A stretch of 64,000 bases of DNA from Candidatus Streptomyces philanthi (GTDB lineage Bacteria > Actinomycetota > Actinomycetes > Streptomycetales > Streptomycetaceae): positions 1,922,001 through 1,986,000 of the forward strand of contig CP073042.1 in NCBI GenBank assembly GCA_018114805.1, read 5' to 3'. Below the pieces are notes generated by a model that worked only from the letters and a program-made list of their open reading frames with translations, was not told the DNA's origin and ran no database searches. Positions within the stretch are counted from its first letter, which is position 1; each line of letters starts with the position of its first letter. This document shows, one piece after another, positions 1 through 10,833 of the stretch. The translations under genes were made by a program, and so were the position numbers.

Positions 1-1629
1 CAGCGCGGTCGCCACCGCCACCGCCTCGATCCCGCAGGCCAGCGCGAGCCCGCGACGCGCGGCGCGGCGGAACCCGTGCGCGGCCAGACACGCGCGCGAC
101 GAACAGCAGCAGGCCGAGCGCGCCGGCGGCGAGCGCGGCCGCGGGCCCGAAGCCGGGTCGCGGCCCGAAGCCGTACCAGGACAGGGCCCACCACCCCGTG
201 GCGAGCAGCGCGCCGAGCGCGCACCCGAACAACGTCAGCGCGCCCACGAACGCCCTGCGCGCCCCCGCCGACTCCAGGCTCGCCCACAGGCCGCGCCTGG
301 CGCGCGCGGCGAACCACCGCGCGCACCAGGCGGCGGGCGGCCACGCGCCGACGAGCGCCGCCACGCCCACCGCGCCGGGCGCCACCTGCCGCCAGCCGTC
401 GGACGCCCACCACTCACGGAGGTCCGGCCACCCGTGGAGGTCGGGCCAGGCGTGCGGGGGCGGGCCATCCACCGGGGCCCGGGAGGCTCGGGTACGCCGG
501 CTGGCCGGTGCGCCAGCCGGCACCGAGCGTGCCCGCCCGCGCCTCGGTGAGCAGCCAGTTCCCCACCAGCAGGAACCCGAACAGCCAGCACCACCACACC
601 GGCCCGAGCCCCCACCGCCACGGCACGCGGCGAGGTCGGCGCGACGCGGAGGCCGAGGCCGCCCAGCGCTCCGCCTCGCGCCCCGGCGCGCCGTCGCACC
701 CCGGACCCGCCCGCGCGCGGGCTGCTCGCGCGGGGGCAGGCGAGCGGGGCGCCGGCGGGCCGCGCCGGCAGACCGTACGACGGGCCCCCGGGTGCGGCGT
801 GCCCGCACGGGGTGTGCCCGAACGGCTCGTACACATAGGGAGGGTCGGCATGCGGAGGGTCCGCATACGGGGCGTGCGGGGCGGGATACGCGTACGCCGT
901 GGCAACGGGGCCGTACCGGCTGGGGACGAGTGCGCCGGGGGAACTGGCCCCGGTGGCTCCGGCGGTCGGCGGTGGTGCCGTGTCGTCCGCCAATGCGCCA
1001 GCCCATGGCGTTCTAGCGTACAACTCCTCGGCCAGCGAGAACACATCGCGGTGCCGATAGCGCGCGGCGGAGCGGTCGCCGACCCCGCGTGCCTCAAGCC
1101 CTGCGGCGATCTCCCACGGGTCGACGGCCCGCTCGCACAGCTCGCGGTGCTGGTGCAGCAACCGCCGCACCGGATCGACGTACCTCCCGCGCCGCCGCTC
1201 CCCCGGCGGCGTCCGGGGGGTGCACGGGCCCGGCGCGCCAGCGCCGCCCGACCGCGCGGGGGCGCACTCCTCCTCGTCCGACCGCACGAGGGCCGGGGCG
1301 GCCCGGCCGTCCTCGGCCCGGCCGTCCTCGGTCGGGTCGGCGGGGTGCGGGCGCGGGCCGAGGAGGGCCGGGTGGTGGGGCTCGGGGGCGGACGGTCTCG
1401 GCGTGGCCGGCCCGCCGCGCCCGCCGGCGGTGCGGGGCTCCCGCGCGGTCTCGGCCAACGCGCGAGGTTCCGCGGCGGGGGGCAGCGGGGCCGGCCCGGC
1501 GGGGTGCGCGGGGCGCGGGCCGCGCTCGGTGGCCGTCGCGGCGGCGGGGGGCGGGCAGGCAGGGGGCGGTGGGCTGGCGGCGGGCTCGGCAGGGGGCGGG
1601 TTGTCGGGGGCTCGCTCGGGCGGCGTCAT
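1..1629 (-). pseudogene. Membrane protein, reading frame broken, 3' end beyond window
   Basis: The ATG at 1627-1629 overlaps the TGA of the glycosyltransferase gene by four bases (ATGA) and is preceded by GGAAGGGGG, so the two genes are probably translated together. The first 150 or so residues are Pro/Ala/Glu-rich. Then come a basic helical block (HQHRELCERA, RYRHRDVFSLAEELYAR, about 1015-1165), a Pro/Tyr-rich stretch, and a membrane helix with the core WWCWLFGFLLVGNWL (about 549-600) that lies in a second frame. A third frame carries EWWASDGWRQVAP (about 375-420) and further hydrophobic sequence up to the edge. At least two indels, near 650 and near 480, therefore interrupt the gene. The layout resembles Streptomyces integral membrane proteins of unknown function; I cannot name a family. 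Confidence 0.55.
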
Positions 1630-4279
1630 GCCTCGGCCCCCTTCCACTTTCTCGATCGGCCCCGCGGCGCCTCAGCCGCCTCGGTACGCGGCGCGCCCGC
1701 GCACGCCGTCAGCGACGGGGCCGCGGCGTCGGGTCGCCTCGCCCAGCGGCCCGGCACGTGAGCCTCCGCAGGGCGCGCGAACGGCAACGGGGCGCCGTCG
1801 GCGCGGCGCACCGGGGCGTGCGACAGCAGCTCCAGGTAGATACCGCGGAACACCGCGGCGTTGTGCTCGGCGTCGAAGAGTTCCAGCGCCCGGGAACGGG
1901 CCGCGGCGCCGAGACGCTCCCGGCGCACGCCGTCGCGCAGCAGCGTCAGGCACGCTGCCGCCAGCGCGCGCGGGTTGCGCGGCGGCACCAGCAGCCCGGT
2001 GCCCCCACCACCTCGGCCACCGCGCCGACGTCCGTCGACACCGTGGCCCGTCCGCGGAGCATCGCCTCCGACCAGCCCGACCGGGTCCCCGTCGGGCAGG
2101 CTCGGCCGCACGACGACGCTGGCGGCGGCGTACGTCTCCGCCAGGTTCAGCGCGTCCCAGTCGCCCAGCGTCTCGAAGGAGACCGGGCTCCGGCCCGCCG
2201 CGTGCGCGTGCGGCACCTCGTCGGGGAAGAGTTGCGCGGCGAGCGCGGCGCACTGCGCCCGGTAGGCCGCCGCACCGAGCAGCCCGCCACCGGCCCGGGC
2301 CCGGTGGCCGTCCGCTCCGGGCCACGGCCCGCGACCGTCAGACCCGGCCCCGGGCGCGCCAGGCCACGGCGCGACGGTGGTACGCCGGGCGCGCCCGCCG
2401 GCGCCATGGCGCGCACCGGCGCGCGCCGCGCGGCGCCAGGCGCGACGCGACACGCCCTCCATGCGTCCCCACGCCGCGCCGCCGCCGACCGCCGCCGCGC
2501 ATCCCAGACCGACCCGCCCGGACGTCACGCAGCCGGCCGCGCGCCACCGCCGCGGCCCAGGCCACGGGCGTCGTGCCAGCGTGCCCCGGCGGACCAACCG
2601 CGAGCGCCCCGTACGCCGGCGACCCACAGGTCACCGGCCCGCACGCGGCCGATGCGCACGCCAACCCCTCGGGGCCGAGCGGCCCGTGCGCCGCCGCGTC
2701 GCAGGCCGCTCGCCCGTACGTCATCGCCGGCGGGGCGGCGGCGTCGAGGTGGGCCGTGTCGGGCGGGCAGGTGGCGAGGGCGCCCGGCGCGCCGGGGGCG
2801 GCCCCTCCGATGTCCACGATCCGCAGTCGGGCGCCGGGCTCGTCCCGGCGCACCTCGGCGAACGCGTGCAGCAGCCCGATCAGGTCCCGCGTGGGCTCGA
2901 CGCGGCCGACCCACAGCAGCGTGCGGCCGTCGTCGGTGTCAGCGTCATCGTCGTCACCGGCGGCGAACCGGCGCGCGTCCAGGCCCGGGTAGACCGTCCG
3001 TACCCGTGCCGGGTCGGCGCCGCAACGCTCCTGCCAGAGCCGGGTGTGCGCGCCGCCGGCCGTGACGAGGTCGGCCCGCGCGTAGACCTCGGCGGTCAAC
3101 TGGCGGTGGAACGAGGCGATCAGGGCGCGCACCGGTGTGGAGTGCGTGGTGTGACCGGGCGGCGACACCGGGTCGGTCGGGTCGGGAGCAAGGGGGGTGA
3201 GGTAGTGCTCGCGCAGCCGCGAGCCGTGCTCGGTGACCAGCAGCGGCGTCCCGAAGAAGCGCTTGGCCAGCACTCCCGGCAGCGCGGCGAGCCCGCCCGA
3301 CGTGGCGTGGCACAGGTCCACGCCGGCCAGGCCGCGCCCCGGTCGCGGGCCCCTGGCCGCGTCGGGGCCGCGCTCGGCCCCGTACCAGTCGAGCGAGAGC
3401 GGGCGCAGCACGCACTCCAGGTAGCGCAGGACGGTGAGCAGGCCGGCGACGCTCGCGCGGTGCGCGTCGCCCATGGCGCCTGGCGCGCGGCAGGCGGACT
3501 CCAGCAGCCTGACCGCCGCGTCGGAGCGGATCGCCGAGGCCAACCCGCCGCGCTCCCGGGCCAGTTCGGCCAATCCGTAGAGGCCGTCGGCGAAGGCGTG
3601 GGAGGGGACGGCGTACTCGCCGAGGCGCTCGGGGGGCGCGTCGGACCCGGATGGTCGTGGGGCGTCGTGCCCCACAGTGGCGAAACGGTCCGCCTGGCGC
3701 GCGCGGCGCGCCGCCCCCGCACCGACCCCGCCGGCACGCCACCGCCCGCGTCGGCGTCCCCGTGGGCGTCCGCGTCGGCGCTCGCCCCGGCCCGCGCCCC
3801 AGGCTCCGCCCCGCGGGCTCCGTACGGGCGTCGCCGCCGGCCGCACCACGCGTTAAGGCGTCCGCTCCGACACCGGACGCGACACCCGCCGCCTCGGCCT
3901 GCGCCCCTTCGCCCGGCGCCTGGCCGCCAGGCACGTCGACGGTCGGCACGTCGCCGGTCGGCGATGCGACGGTCGCCGCGCTGATGGCTCGCGCGAGGCG
4001 CCCGAAGTACTGGGCGAACAGCGCGCGCTCCCGGCGTCGGTACGGGCGCGCGGGGCCCGGCGCCGACGCGTACGGAGGCTCGCCCCACAGTGGCGCGGTG
4101 CGCACCCGGCGCACCTGGCTCGGCAGCGGCAGCCAGCCGGCGGACTCCTGCCCGGCGCTACGGCTGAACGCGCAGACCTCGAACTCGTGCTGGGCCAGTT
4201 CGCGCACCAGCCGGTCGCACCACCGTTCCGCACCGTTCGCGTACGGATAACCACCTTCGGTCAGCAGTCCCACGCGCAC
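1626..4279 (-). pseudogene. DUF3492-type glycosyltransferase (GT4/PelF-like), frameshifted
   Basis: The product begins RVGLLTEGGYPYANG, the signature start of DUF3492 glycosyltransferases, and later shows FFGTPLLVTEHG, YPGLDARRFA, LLWVGRVEP (the nucleotide-sugar half of a GT-B fold) and GTGLLVPPRNPRAL plus RALELFDAEHN near the C-terminus. Family members are soluble retaining GT4 enzymes that move a sugar from a nucleotide donor, often in polysaccharide synthesis; the acceptor here is unknown. The segments sit in different frames. Changes occur between about 3650 and 3840, somewhere in 2340-2630, and at about 2060 and 2000, where one added G turns the expected LVEAML motif into LVGGDAP. Between about 2400 and 2800 there is an unusual Ala/Cys/Gly-rich stretch where homologues have a short loop. 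The start is ATG at 4279. Confidence 0.7.
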
Positions 4280-4350
4280 GTTCGCACCCCGATCTCCCTG
4301 GTAGGCAGCCGCCGTGAGGCAGCGGCAGCACGCTATGCGCGGGGCGGGGC

Positions 4351-4378
4351 GGCGCGACGGACGGTTGTCCGTCGCGCC
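4351..4378 (-). terminator. Hairpin terminator after the peptide ABC operon
   Basis: Perfect 12-base arms GGCGCGACGGAC / GTCCGTCGCGCC with a GGTT loop, lying 54 bases past the stop of the ABC ATPase gene and before the glycosyltransferase start at 4279. A second small palindrome, CCGTAA-CTT-TTACGG, lies at 4397-4411. No U-tract follows, as is normal for Streptomyces terminators. It could also shape the 5' leader of the glycosyltransferase message. Confidence 0.5.
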
Positions 4379-4431
4379 ACCAGAAGGGGTGAACAGCCGT
4401 AACTTTTACGGCCAGTCGGCGTTGCAAGGCG

Positions 4432-6326
4432 CTATACGACGGCCTCCACCCGCTCGGTCGACACGGCCTCCGCCGGCCGCTCGGCCCCTGTCAGCAGGGG
4501 AACCGCCGCCAGCAGGGAGCGGGTGTACGGGTGTCGCGGGGCGTCGTACACGGCGTCCGTCTCGCCCTCCTCGACGATCCGGCCACCGCGCATGACGGCG
4601 ACCCGGTCGCTGACCTGTCGTACGACGGCCAGGTCGTGGGCGATGAAGATCAGCGCGAGGCCCAACTCGCGCTGCAGGTCGCCGAGCAGCCGCACGATCT
4701 GGGCCTGCGTCGTGACGTCGAGCGCGGAGACCGGCTCGTCGCAGACGATGAGCCGGGGCTCGGGCGCCAGCGCCCGCGCGATGCCGACCCGTTGCCGCTG
4801 GCCACCGCTGAACTCGTGCGGGTAGCGGTGGTACCAGTCGGGGTCGAGGCCGACCCGCTCCAGCAGCTCGCGCACCCGCGCGACGATCTCCGGCCCGGTC
4901 AGCTTCCCCGCGGCGCGCAGCGGGTCGACGATGGACTCGCCGATGCTGCGGCGCGGGTTCAGGGACGCCACCGGGTCCTGGAAGACCATCTGCAACTCGC
5001 TGCGGAACGGACTCAGTTCGCGCTCTCGCAGCCGGCCGATCTCGCGGCCCCGGTAGCGCAGCGAACCGCCGGATGGCTCCAGGAGGCGGACGATCATCCG
5101 GCCCAGCGTCGTCTTGCCGCTGCAGGACTCGCCGACGACGCCCAGCGTCTCGCCGGCGCGCAGCGTCAGCGAGACGTCGTCCACCGCGACCGTAGGGGCC
5201 CGCCGCTTGCCGAACTCCCGGCGCAGCCCGTCCACCTCCAACAGCAGTTCGGTCTCCGCCGCTCCGCTCGCCCGCCGGCCCGCCGCGGTGGCCGCGGCCG
5301 GTGCGGGGTCGGCGGGGCCCGGGCCCGCCACGTCCGCCACGTCTGCCACGTCTGATGTGGCGGTCGCGGGCGCCTGCTCGGCGGCGGTCCCGGCCTCGCT
5401 CCGGCTCGCCGCCGGCGCGGAGGCCGGGGCCGGGGCCCGGTCGACGCGTGCCTGCTCGACGCGTGGCACCGCCGCCAGCAGCGCGCGGGTGTACGGCTCG
5501 CGCTGGGCGCTGAGCACCGCGTCGACCGGGCCGCGCTCGACTGCCCGACCCGCGCGCATGACCAACAGGTCGTCCACGCTGGAGGCGGCGACCCCGAGGT
5601 CGTGGGTGACCAGGAGCAGGCCCATGCCCGTCTCGGCCCGCAGTTCGGCCAGCAGCGCGAGGATCTGGGCCTGCACCGTGACGTCGAGCGCCGTGGTCGA
5701 CTCGTCGGCGATCAGCAGTCGTGGCTCGCACGAGAGCGCCATCGCGATCAGCGCGCGCTGCCGCATCCCGCCGCTGAAATCGTGCGGTCGGGAGCGGGAG
5801 CGGCGCGCCGCGTCCGGGATGCACACGCGGTCGAGCACCTCGACGGCGCGGGCGCGCGGTACACCTCGGCGATCTGGTCGCCGATCGCCAGGTACGGGTC
5901 GAGCGAGGACAGCGGGTCCTGGAAGACCATGGCCACCACCCCGCCGCGTATCCGGCGCAGCGCCGCGTCGTCGGCCGTGAGCACGTCCCGCCCCGCGACC
6001 CGCACCGCGCCGGTGACCTGGGCACCGGTGCCGCGGTGCAGGTCGAGCAAGGCGAACGCCACGGTGCTCTTGCCCGACCCGGACTCGCCCACGATGCCGA
6101 GCGCGGCGCCCGGCTCCAGCGTGAAGGACAGCCCGTCCACGGCCCGTACGGTCGCCGTCCCGGCGTCGGGCCCAGGGGCCGCCGCGCCGCCGTCCACCGC
6201 CGGGAAGCGGACGCTGAGGTCCTCGACCCGGACCAGCGGCTCCGGCGCCGTCGCCCGCTCGGGACCGACTCCGGTCCCGGCCGCGTTCTGCTCGGATGTG
6301 GCCCTGTTTGACCCTTGTTCGCTCAT
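4432..6326 (-). pseudogene. Fused DppD-DppF peptide ABC transporter ATPase, one frameshift
   Basis: This gene encodes two complete ABC nucleotide-binding domains in one chain, which would power the adjacent peptide/nickel-type permeases on the cytoplasmic face. Domain 1 has Walker A GESGSGKST, signature FSGGMRQRA and Walker B LLIADEST; domain 2 has Walker A GESCSGKTT, signature FSGGQRQRV and Walker B LIVCDEP. Both end in the oligopeptide-type PYTRALLAAVP / PYTRSLLAAVP motif. A linker rich in Ala/Pro with a VADVADVA repeat separates them. The ATG at 6326 overlaps the stop of the DppB-like gene (ATGA). A net shift near 5855, just after IAEVYRA and before EVLDRVCIP, breaks domain 1 ahead of its signature motif; the second part reads open to the TGA... 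stop at 4432. Identity of the family is secure; the exact substrate is not. Confidence 0.75.
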
Positions 6327-7309
6327 GTCAGGGTCACCCTCCGATCGGTTGCTGCATAGAGAAGGTCGGCGACGATATTGGCGATGACCACGGCCGTGCC
6401 GGTGACCAGCACGACGGCGACCACGACCGGCAGGTCGATGGTCCGCACCGAGTGCACCAGCAACTGGCCGAGCCCCGGCAGCCCGAAGAGCGTCTCGGTG
6501 AGCATCGCGCTGCCGAACAGCGACCCGAGGTCGAGCGCGGTCAGCGCGATCACCGGCGGCAGCGCCCCGCGCAGGGCGTGCCGCCCCACGATGGCGCGCT
6601 CGGAGACCCCGTAGGCGCGGAAGGTGCGGATGTGGTCGTCGGCCAGCGTCTCCAGCAGGGAGCTGCGGGTCAGCCGCGCGTACTTGGCCGACTCGATGAG
6701 CGCGAGCGCGGTCCACGGCAGCAGCATGTTCCACGCCCACTGCTCGGGGTTCTCGGTCAGCGGCACGTACGAGGGGAAGGGCAGCCAGCGCAGTTGCGCG
6801 CAGAAGAGCATGAGCAGCAGCCCGATGATGAACACCGGCGTCGCCGTCCCGGCCAGCGTGAACCAGGTCAGCAGCCGCTCGGTGATCCCGCCCCGGCGCA
6901 GCGCCGAGAGCAGCCCGGTGCCGACGCCGAGGATCAGCCACAGCACCATGGCGCCGAGGGCCAGCGACGCGGTGACGGGCAGCCGCTGCGAGATCAGCTC
7001 GGTGACCTGCTGGTCGTTCTGGTACGAGAGGCCGAAGCAGGGGGCGTCGCAGTGCAGGACCGCGGTGCCGGTGGAGAAGTCCTGCCCGGCGAAGAGACGC
7101 TGGAGGAAGTGCCAGTAGCGCACCGGCAGCGGGTCGTCGAGCCGCAGTTGGTCGTGGACCTGGGCCAGTTGCTCCGGGTTGCAGCGCGGGCCGCAGGCCA
7201 GCTTGGCCGCGTCGCCGGGCACGGCGTAGAACATCGCGTACACGACGATCGACAGCACGAACAGCACCAGGACGGCGCCGGCCACCCGGCGCAGCAGGTA
7301 CGGGATCAT
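6323..7309 (-). CDS. Peptide/nickel-type ABC transporter permease, DppB-like
   Basis: Inner-membrane permease subunit of a binding-protein-dependent peptide importer, 328 residues, intact. It begins MIPYLLRRVAGAVLVLF, the usual first transmembrane helix of DppB/OppB proteins, followed by a large external loop with two Cys pairs (ACGPRC, HCDAPC), and about five more hydrophobic helices. The coupling-loop region reads LADDHIRTFRAYGVSERAI, and the LPGLGQLLVHSV motif typical of DppB permeases is present. Its start overlaps the end of the DppC-like gene by four bases and its stop overlaps the ATPase start by four bases, so the three are translationally coupled. It is the only undamaged gene of the operon, but without its partners as read the importer could not assemble. 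Confidence 0.85.
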   Translation of the reverse strand: MIPYLLRRVAGAVLVLFVLSIVVYAMFYAVPGDAAKLACGPRCNPEQLAQVHDQLRLDDPLPVRYWHFLQRLFAGQDFSTGTAVLHCDAPCFGLSYQNDQQVTELISQRLPVTASLALGAMVLWLILGVGTGLLSALRRGGITERLLTWFTLAGTATPVFIIGLLLMLFCAQLRWLPFPSYVPLTENPEQWAWNMLLPWTALALIESAKYARLTRSSLLETLADDHIRTFRAYGVSERAIVGRHALRGALPPVIALTALDLGSLFGSAMLTETLFGLPGLGQLLVHSVRTIDLPVVVAVVLVTGTAVVIANIVADLLYAATDRRVTLT

Positions 7310-8419
7310 GCCGGGCCTCCCTTCTGTGCGGAGCCGGACGTCTCCGACGTGCCGGCCGCGCCGGCCACTGCGGACCCACCGGCCTTGCCGGCCACGCCAG
7401 GCCCACTGACCTTGCCGAACCCGCCGGACTTACCGGGCGTGCCCGCCGTGCGGGTACGCCACCTGCCGACGCCGAGCCGGGACACCTCGCGCGGGCCGAG
7501 GGCCACCCGCAGGGCGTCGCCGAGGACCGTGAACGCGAGCACGGTCAGGAACAGCAGGCCGGCCGGGAGCAGGACGTAGGCCGGGTCGGCCCGGAACCAC
7601 GTCGTCGCCGTCGAGAGCATCTGCCCCTAGGACGGCGTGGGCGGCCGGATGCCGACGCCCAGGAAGGAGAGCGCGGCCTCGGCCACGATGTTGCCCGGCA
7701 GCAGGATCACCGAGTAGGTGATGACGGGCGCGGCGAGCGAGGGCAGCAGTTCGCGGCGGGCGACCCGGAAGGGCCCCGAGCCGCCGAGCCGCGCCGCGGC
7801 GACGAAGTCGAGCTTCTTGAGCGACAGCGTCTGGACCCGTACCACGCGGGCGGTGCCGGCCCAGCCGAACAGCGCGATGACCAGGACGAGCAGCAGCGGG
7901 CGGGGGAAGTCCGCGGGCACCACGGCCGTCAGCGCGATGACGAACGCCAGCATGGGCAGCTCGATGAACAGGTCACTAGATGTGGCTGAGCAGCCCGTCC
8001 ACGAACCGGCTGCCGAACCCGGCCGCGATGCCGATGACCACGCCGATCAGCACCTGGAGCACGGTGGCGCCGACGGCCACCACGAGCGAGACGCGGGCCC
8101 TGTAGACGAGGCGGATGAACAGGTCACGCCCGGTGCCCGGCTCCACGCCGAGCCAGTGCTCGGCGCTGACGCCGCCCCAGGTGCCGGTGGGCACGCCACC
8201 GCGGGCCGAGTCCACCAGGTCGTCGTGGTAGGTGTCGGGGTCCTGGCCGGTGAGCGCCGACAGCAGCGGCGCGGCCAGGGCGAGCAGGACGAGCAGGGCC
8301 AGCCCGGCGCCGGCGACCACGGCGGCCTTGCGCGCCGGCAGCCGCCGCCACACCTGGCGGGCCCCCGAGGCGGGGGCCGGGGCCCCCGCCTGGGTCGTGA
8401 CCAACACGTCGCTGGTCAC
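7306..8419 (-). pseudogene. Peptide ABC transporter permease, DppC-like, two in-frame ambers and one +1 shift
   Basis: GTG start at 8419 follows GAGGAGACCCC. The N-terminal third (VWRRLPARKAAVVAGAG, first membrane helix, then the external loop with HWLGVEPGTGRDLF) is a standard DppC opening. At 7976-7978 the frame hits TAG followed by one extra base, where homologues read on into a DLFIELPMLAF helix that resumes in the next frame. At 7627-7629 a second TAG replaces a near-invariant Trp in the family motif PPTPSWG (here PPTPS-stop-GQML). After it the last helix and an unusual Gly/Ser/Thr-rich tail run to 7306, overlapping the DppB-like start. Correcting both sites gives a normal permease of about 370 residues. 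The order binding protein, C, B, DF is not the textbook A-B-C-D-F order. Confidence 0.75.
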
Positions 8420-8477
8420 GGGGTCTCCTCGCGGGCCGCGCGGGGCGCGACCCGTGCGATAGTCATGCGCACCCGGA

Positions 8478-10203
8478 TCACCGGACCGCGACCTGCGAGA
8501 CGTCGAGCACGCCGGTCCAGTCGCTGATCACGATGTTCTTGACGTCCTTGCCGTAGAGCCGCTTGTAGACCGGGTGGAACAGCGGCACGGACAGCGCCTG
8601 CTCGCCGATCTTCTTGTCCAGCGCGCCCCACCGCTTGGCCGCGGCCTTCAGGTCGGTCAGCTTGTTGATGGCGTCGATCTCGGCGTTGACGGCCTTGTCG
8701 TCGAGCTGCGCGTGGTTGTAGTTGGAGCCGTCCTTGACGATCTGGCGACCGTCGTAGATCGGCGCCAGGAACGGGCCGCCGGCGGTCCAGTCGGCGCCCC
8801 AGGCGGAGGGGAAGAAGCCGGGCGCGTCCTTCACTCTCTTGGTCTTCTCGCTGTAGTCGTTGTCCTCCAGGCCCTGGAGCTTGACCGTGATGCCGGCCTT
8901 CTTCAGCCCCTCCTGCACGGCGGTGCCCACCTCGGGGCTGGTCGCGAAGTCCTTGACGGTGGAGTGGGTGAGGGTGATCGTCAGACCGTCCTCGTACCCC
9001 GCCTCGGCCAGCAGCTTCCTCGCCTTGTCCGGGGCGCCGGTGGGGCCCGCGGGGAAGTGGTCGTACGGGGTGTGGCCGAAGAACTCGCGCGCGGGCAGGA
9101 AGATGGTGGCCGGCTCGGCGAGCGAGGAGCCGCCGGCGGCGTTGACCACGCTGGTGCGGTTGACGGCGTGGCTGATGGCCTGCCAAACCTTGGGGTTGTC
9201 GAACGGCTTGACCTTCGGGTTGAACGCCAGGTAGTTGGTGTACCCGAAGTGCCCGGTGCCGACCCGGCCGGCCAGCTCCCTGTCGCCGCTGACCTGCGCG
9301 AGTTCGGCCGGGCCCAGGTTGGTGTCGGTGGTCACCGCGGCGGCGTCGGCCCCGGAGCCGGTGGACAACCGCTGGTTGATGACGGCCGAGTCGAGCCCAG
9401 CCTTGACCTCCACCTTGTCCGGGTAGGCGTGCCGCTCCGCGTCGGTCTTCTCTGACCAGTGCGGCTTGCGCTCCAGCGTCATCCGCTCGCCGTCGCCGAC
9501 GCTCTTGACGACCTTGTACGGGCCGGAGGAGATCGGGTGGTTCTCGTACGCGGTGCCCTTGTCCTTGTCCCTCGGTACCGGCGCGAACTGGGTCTGCGTC
9601 GCCACGAACGGGAAGTCACCCTCGGGCTTGCGCAGGTGGAAGACGATGGTCTTCTCGTCGGGCGTCTCGATCGAGTCGAGCCCCTTCTTGCTCCTTGTAC
9701 GGTCCCTGGTAGGTGTCGCCGCCGATCAGCCAGTCGCACAGGTAGGGCGCGCCGCCGGACAGCTCGGCCGCGAACGAGCGCTCGATGCCGTACTTGATGT
9801 CCGCCGTGGTGATCTTGGAGCCGTCCTCGTACTTGAGGTCGTCCTTGAGGGTGTACGTCCACACGGTGGCGTTCTTGCTCGGCTTGCCGGTGTCGGTGGC
9901 CAGGTCGGGCACGACCCTGGCGCCGGCCGCGCCGTCCTCGCGGTTGCGGGTGGTCAGGGTACGGAAGACGAGCCCGGGGATGTTGCCGCCGCCCGAGGTG
10001 TAGAGCCGGGCCGGGTCGAAGTCCGTCTGAGCCTGGGAGTTGAGGATGGTGAGCGTGCAGCCCTTCTGAGGCGCGCCCTCGCTCCCGCCCCCGGCGCCCT
10101 AGCTGTCACTGTCCTCGGGTCCGCAGGCGGCCACGCCGCCGAGCAGAACGACGCTGACGGCCGCCGCGGCCACGCGGCGGGATATGAGAGGCAGTTGACG
10201 CAT
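8478..10203 (-). pseudogene. Peptide ABC transporter substrate-binding lipoprotein, DppA-like, amber plus +1 shift
   Basis: A SBP_bac_5 family extracellular binding protein for peptides or a similar ligand. From the ATG at 10203 it has a basic n-region (RQLPLISRR), a hydrophobic core and a lipobox VAAC, so the mature protein would be lipid-anchored outside the membrane. TAG at 10099-10101 stops it a few residues after the lipobox in a Ser/Gly linker; the same frame then continues through TLTILNSQAQTDFDPARLY, the family opening. Near 9688 one added A (GAGCAAGAAGG for GAGCAGAAGG) shifts the frame inside KEQKGLDSIETPDEKTI. The rest, with NPKVWQAISHAVNR and ARKLLAEAGYEDG motifs, reads to 8478. 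The next gene starts 58 bases on. Confidence 0.78.
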
Positions 10204-10378
10204 GACGACGTACGCCTTTCGCAGCAGGAGGCATCCGGAGTGCGGCGGGCGGAGGCGGACCACGTCAGTCGACGGGCCGGACTGCCACCGGGCGGATGCG
10301 GAGTGAGGGAGACGGCGCTGAGGCCGTGTGACGCGCGATGCGGTGCGCGGGCGGGGCGGGCCCGGTCCTGAGTGCGCG

Positions 10379-10498
10379 TCAGGCGGAAGTCAGGTGACGC
10401 TGGCCCTGGCGACAGTGAATGTCGGCGACGGCGTGTCCGGTCACGCCAATGAGCGCCAGCTCGAAGCTGGCGATCTCGATGGCAGGACGACGCGACAT
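10379..10498 (-). CDS. Possible 39-residue leader or small peptide ORF upstream of the ABC operon
   Basis: An ATG at 10498 opens a 39-residue frame (MSRRPAIEIASFELALIG start, GQRHLTSA end) in the leader region of the dppA-like gene, on the same strand. I see no clear ribosome site. The composition is less extreme than random high-GC frames and it lies between a palindrome and the operon, so it might be a translated leader. It may equally be a chance frame; I know no homologue with certainty. Confidence 0.22.
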   Translation of the reverse strand: MSRRPAIEIASFELALIGVTGHAVADIHCRQGQRHLTSA

Positions 10499-10833
10499 GC
10501 GCAGAAGACTGAACGATTTTTCGCTACCTGGCAAAGATGTCTCATATAAAGAGACAGTGAGTTTCGCAATGCGGGACGACCGTCCGCCCCGGCCAACGCC
10601 GCCCCACATATCCCACAACGCAGCGTATCGGCGAGCGAAATCCCTGGTGACGGGCGTGGCGGCGGCTCACCGCGACGCCGCGTCCCCGCTGGCGGAGCCG
10701 TTCCACCGCGCCGCGGCGAACGTCCGGGAGCGGCCCTCCGGCCCCGTTCGGCGACCGGCACCGTGACCCGCCACCGCCTCCGTGGCGCCCGGGTGCGAGA
10801 CCCCCGCGCGGCCAGCGCCGCGCGCCGCGACCG
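10499..10833. other. Intergenic region between DUF3152 gene and ABC operon
   Basis: Apart from the palindrome at 10538-10556 and its AT-rich flank, I see no gene here. Frames on both strands are open only because of the GC content and have no ribosome site. Confidence 0.5.
10538..10556. promoter_or_regulatory. Palindromic candidate operator upstream of the peptide ABC operon
   Basis: Perfect inverted repeat TGTCTC-ATATAAA-GAGACA in a locally AT-rich patch (10515-10560) that stands out from its surroundings. It lies 335 bases upstream of the dppA-like start. The AT-rich spacer could hold a -10 element, so a repressor bound here would block transcription. No regulator gene is adjacent, and the binding protein is unknown. 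Confidence 0.4.
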
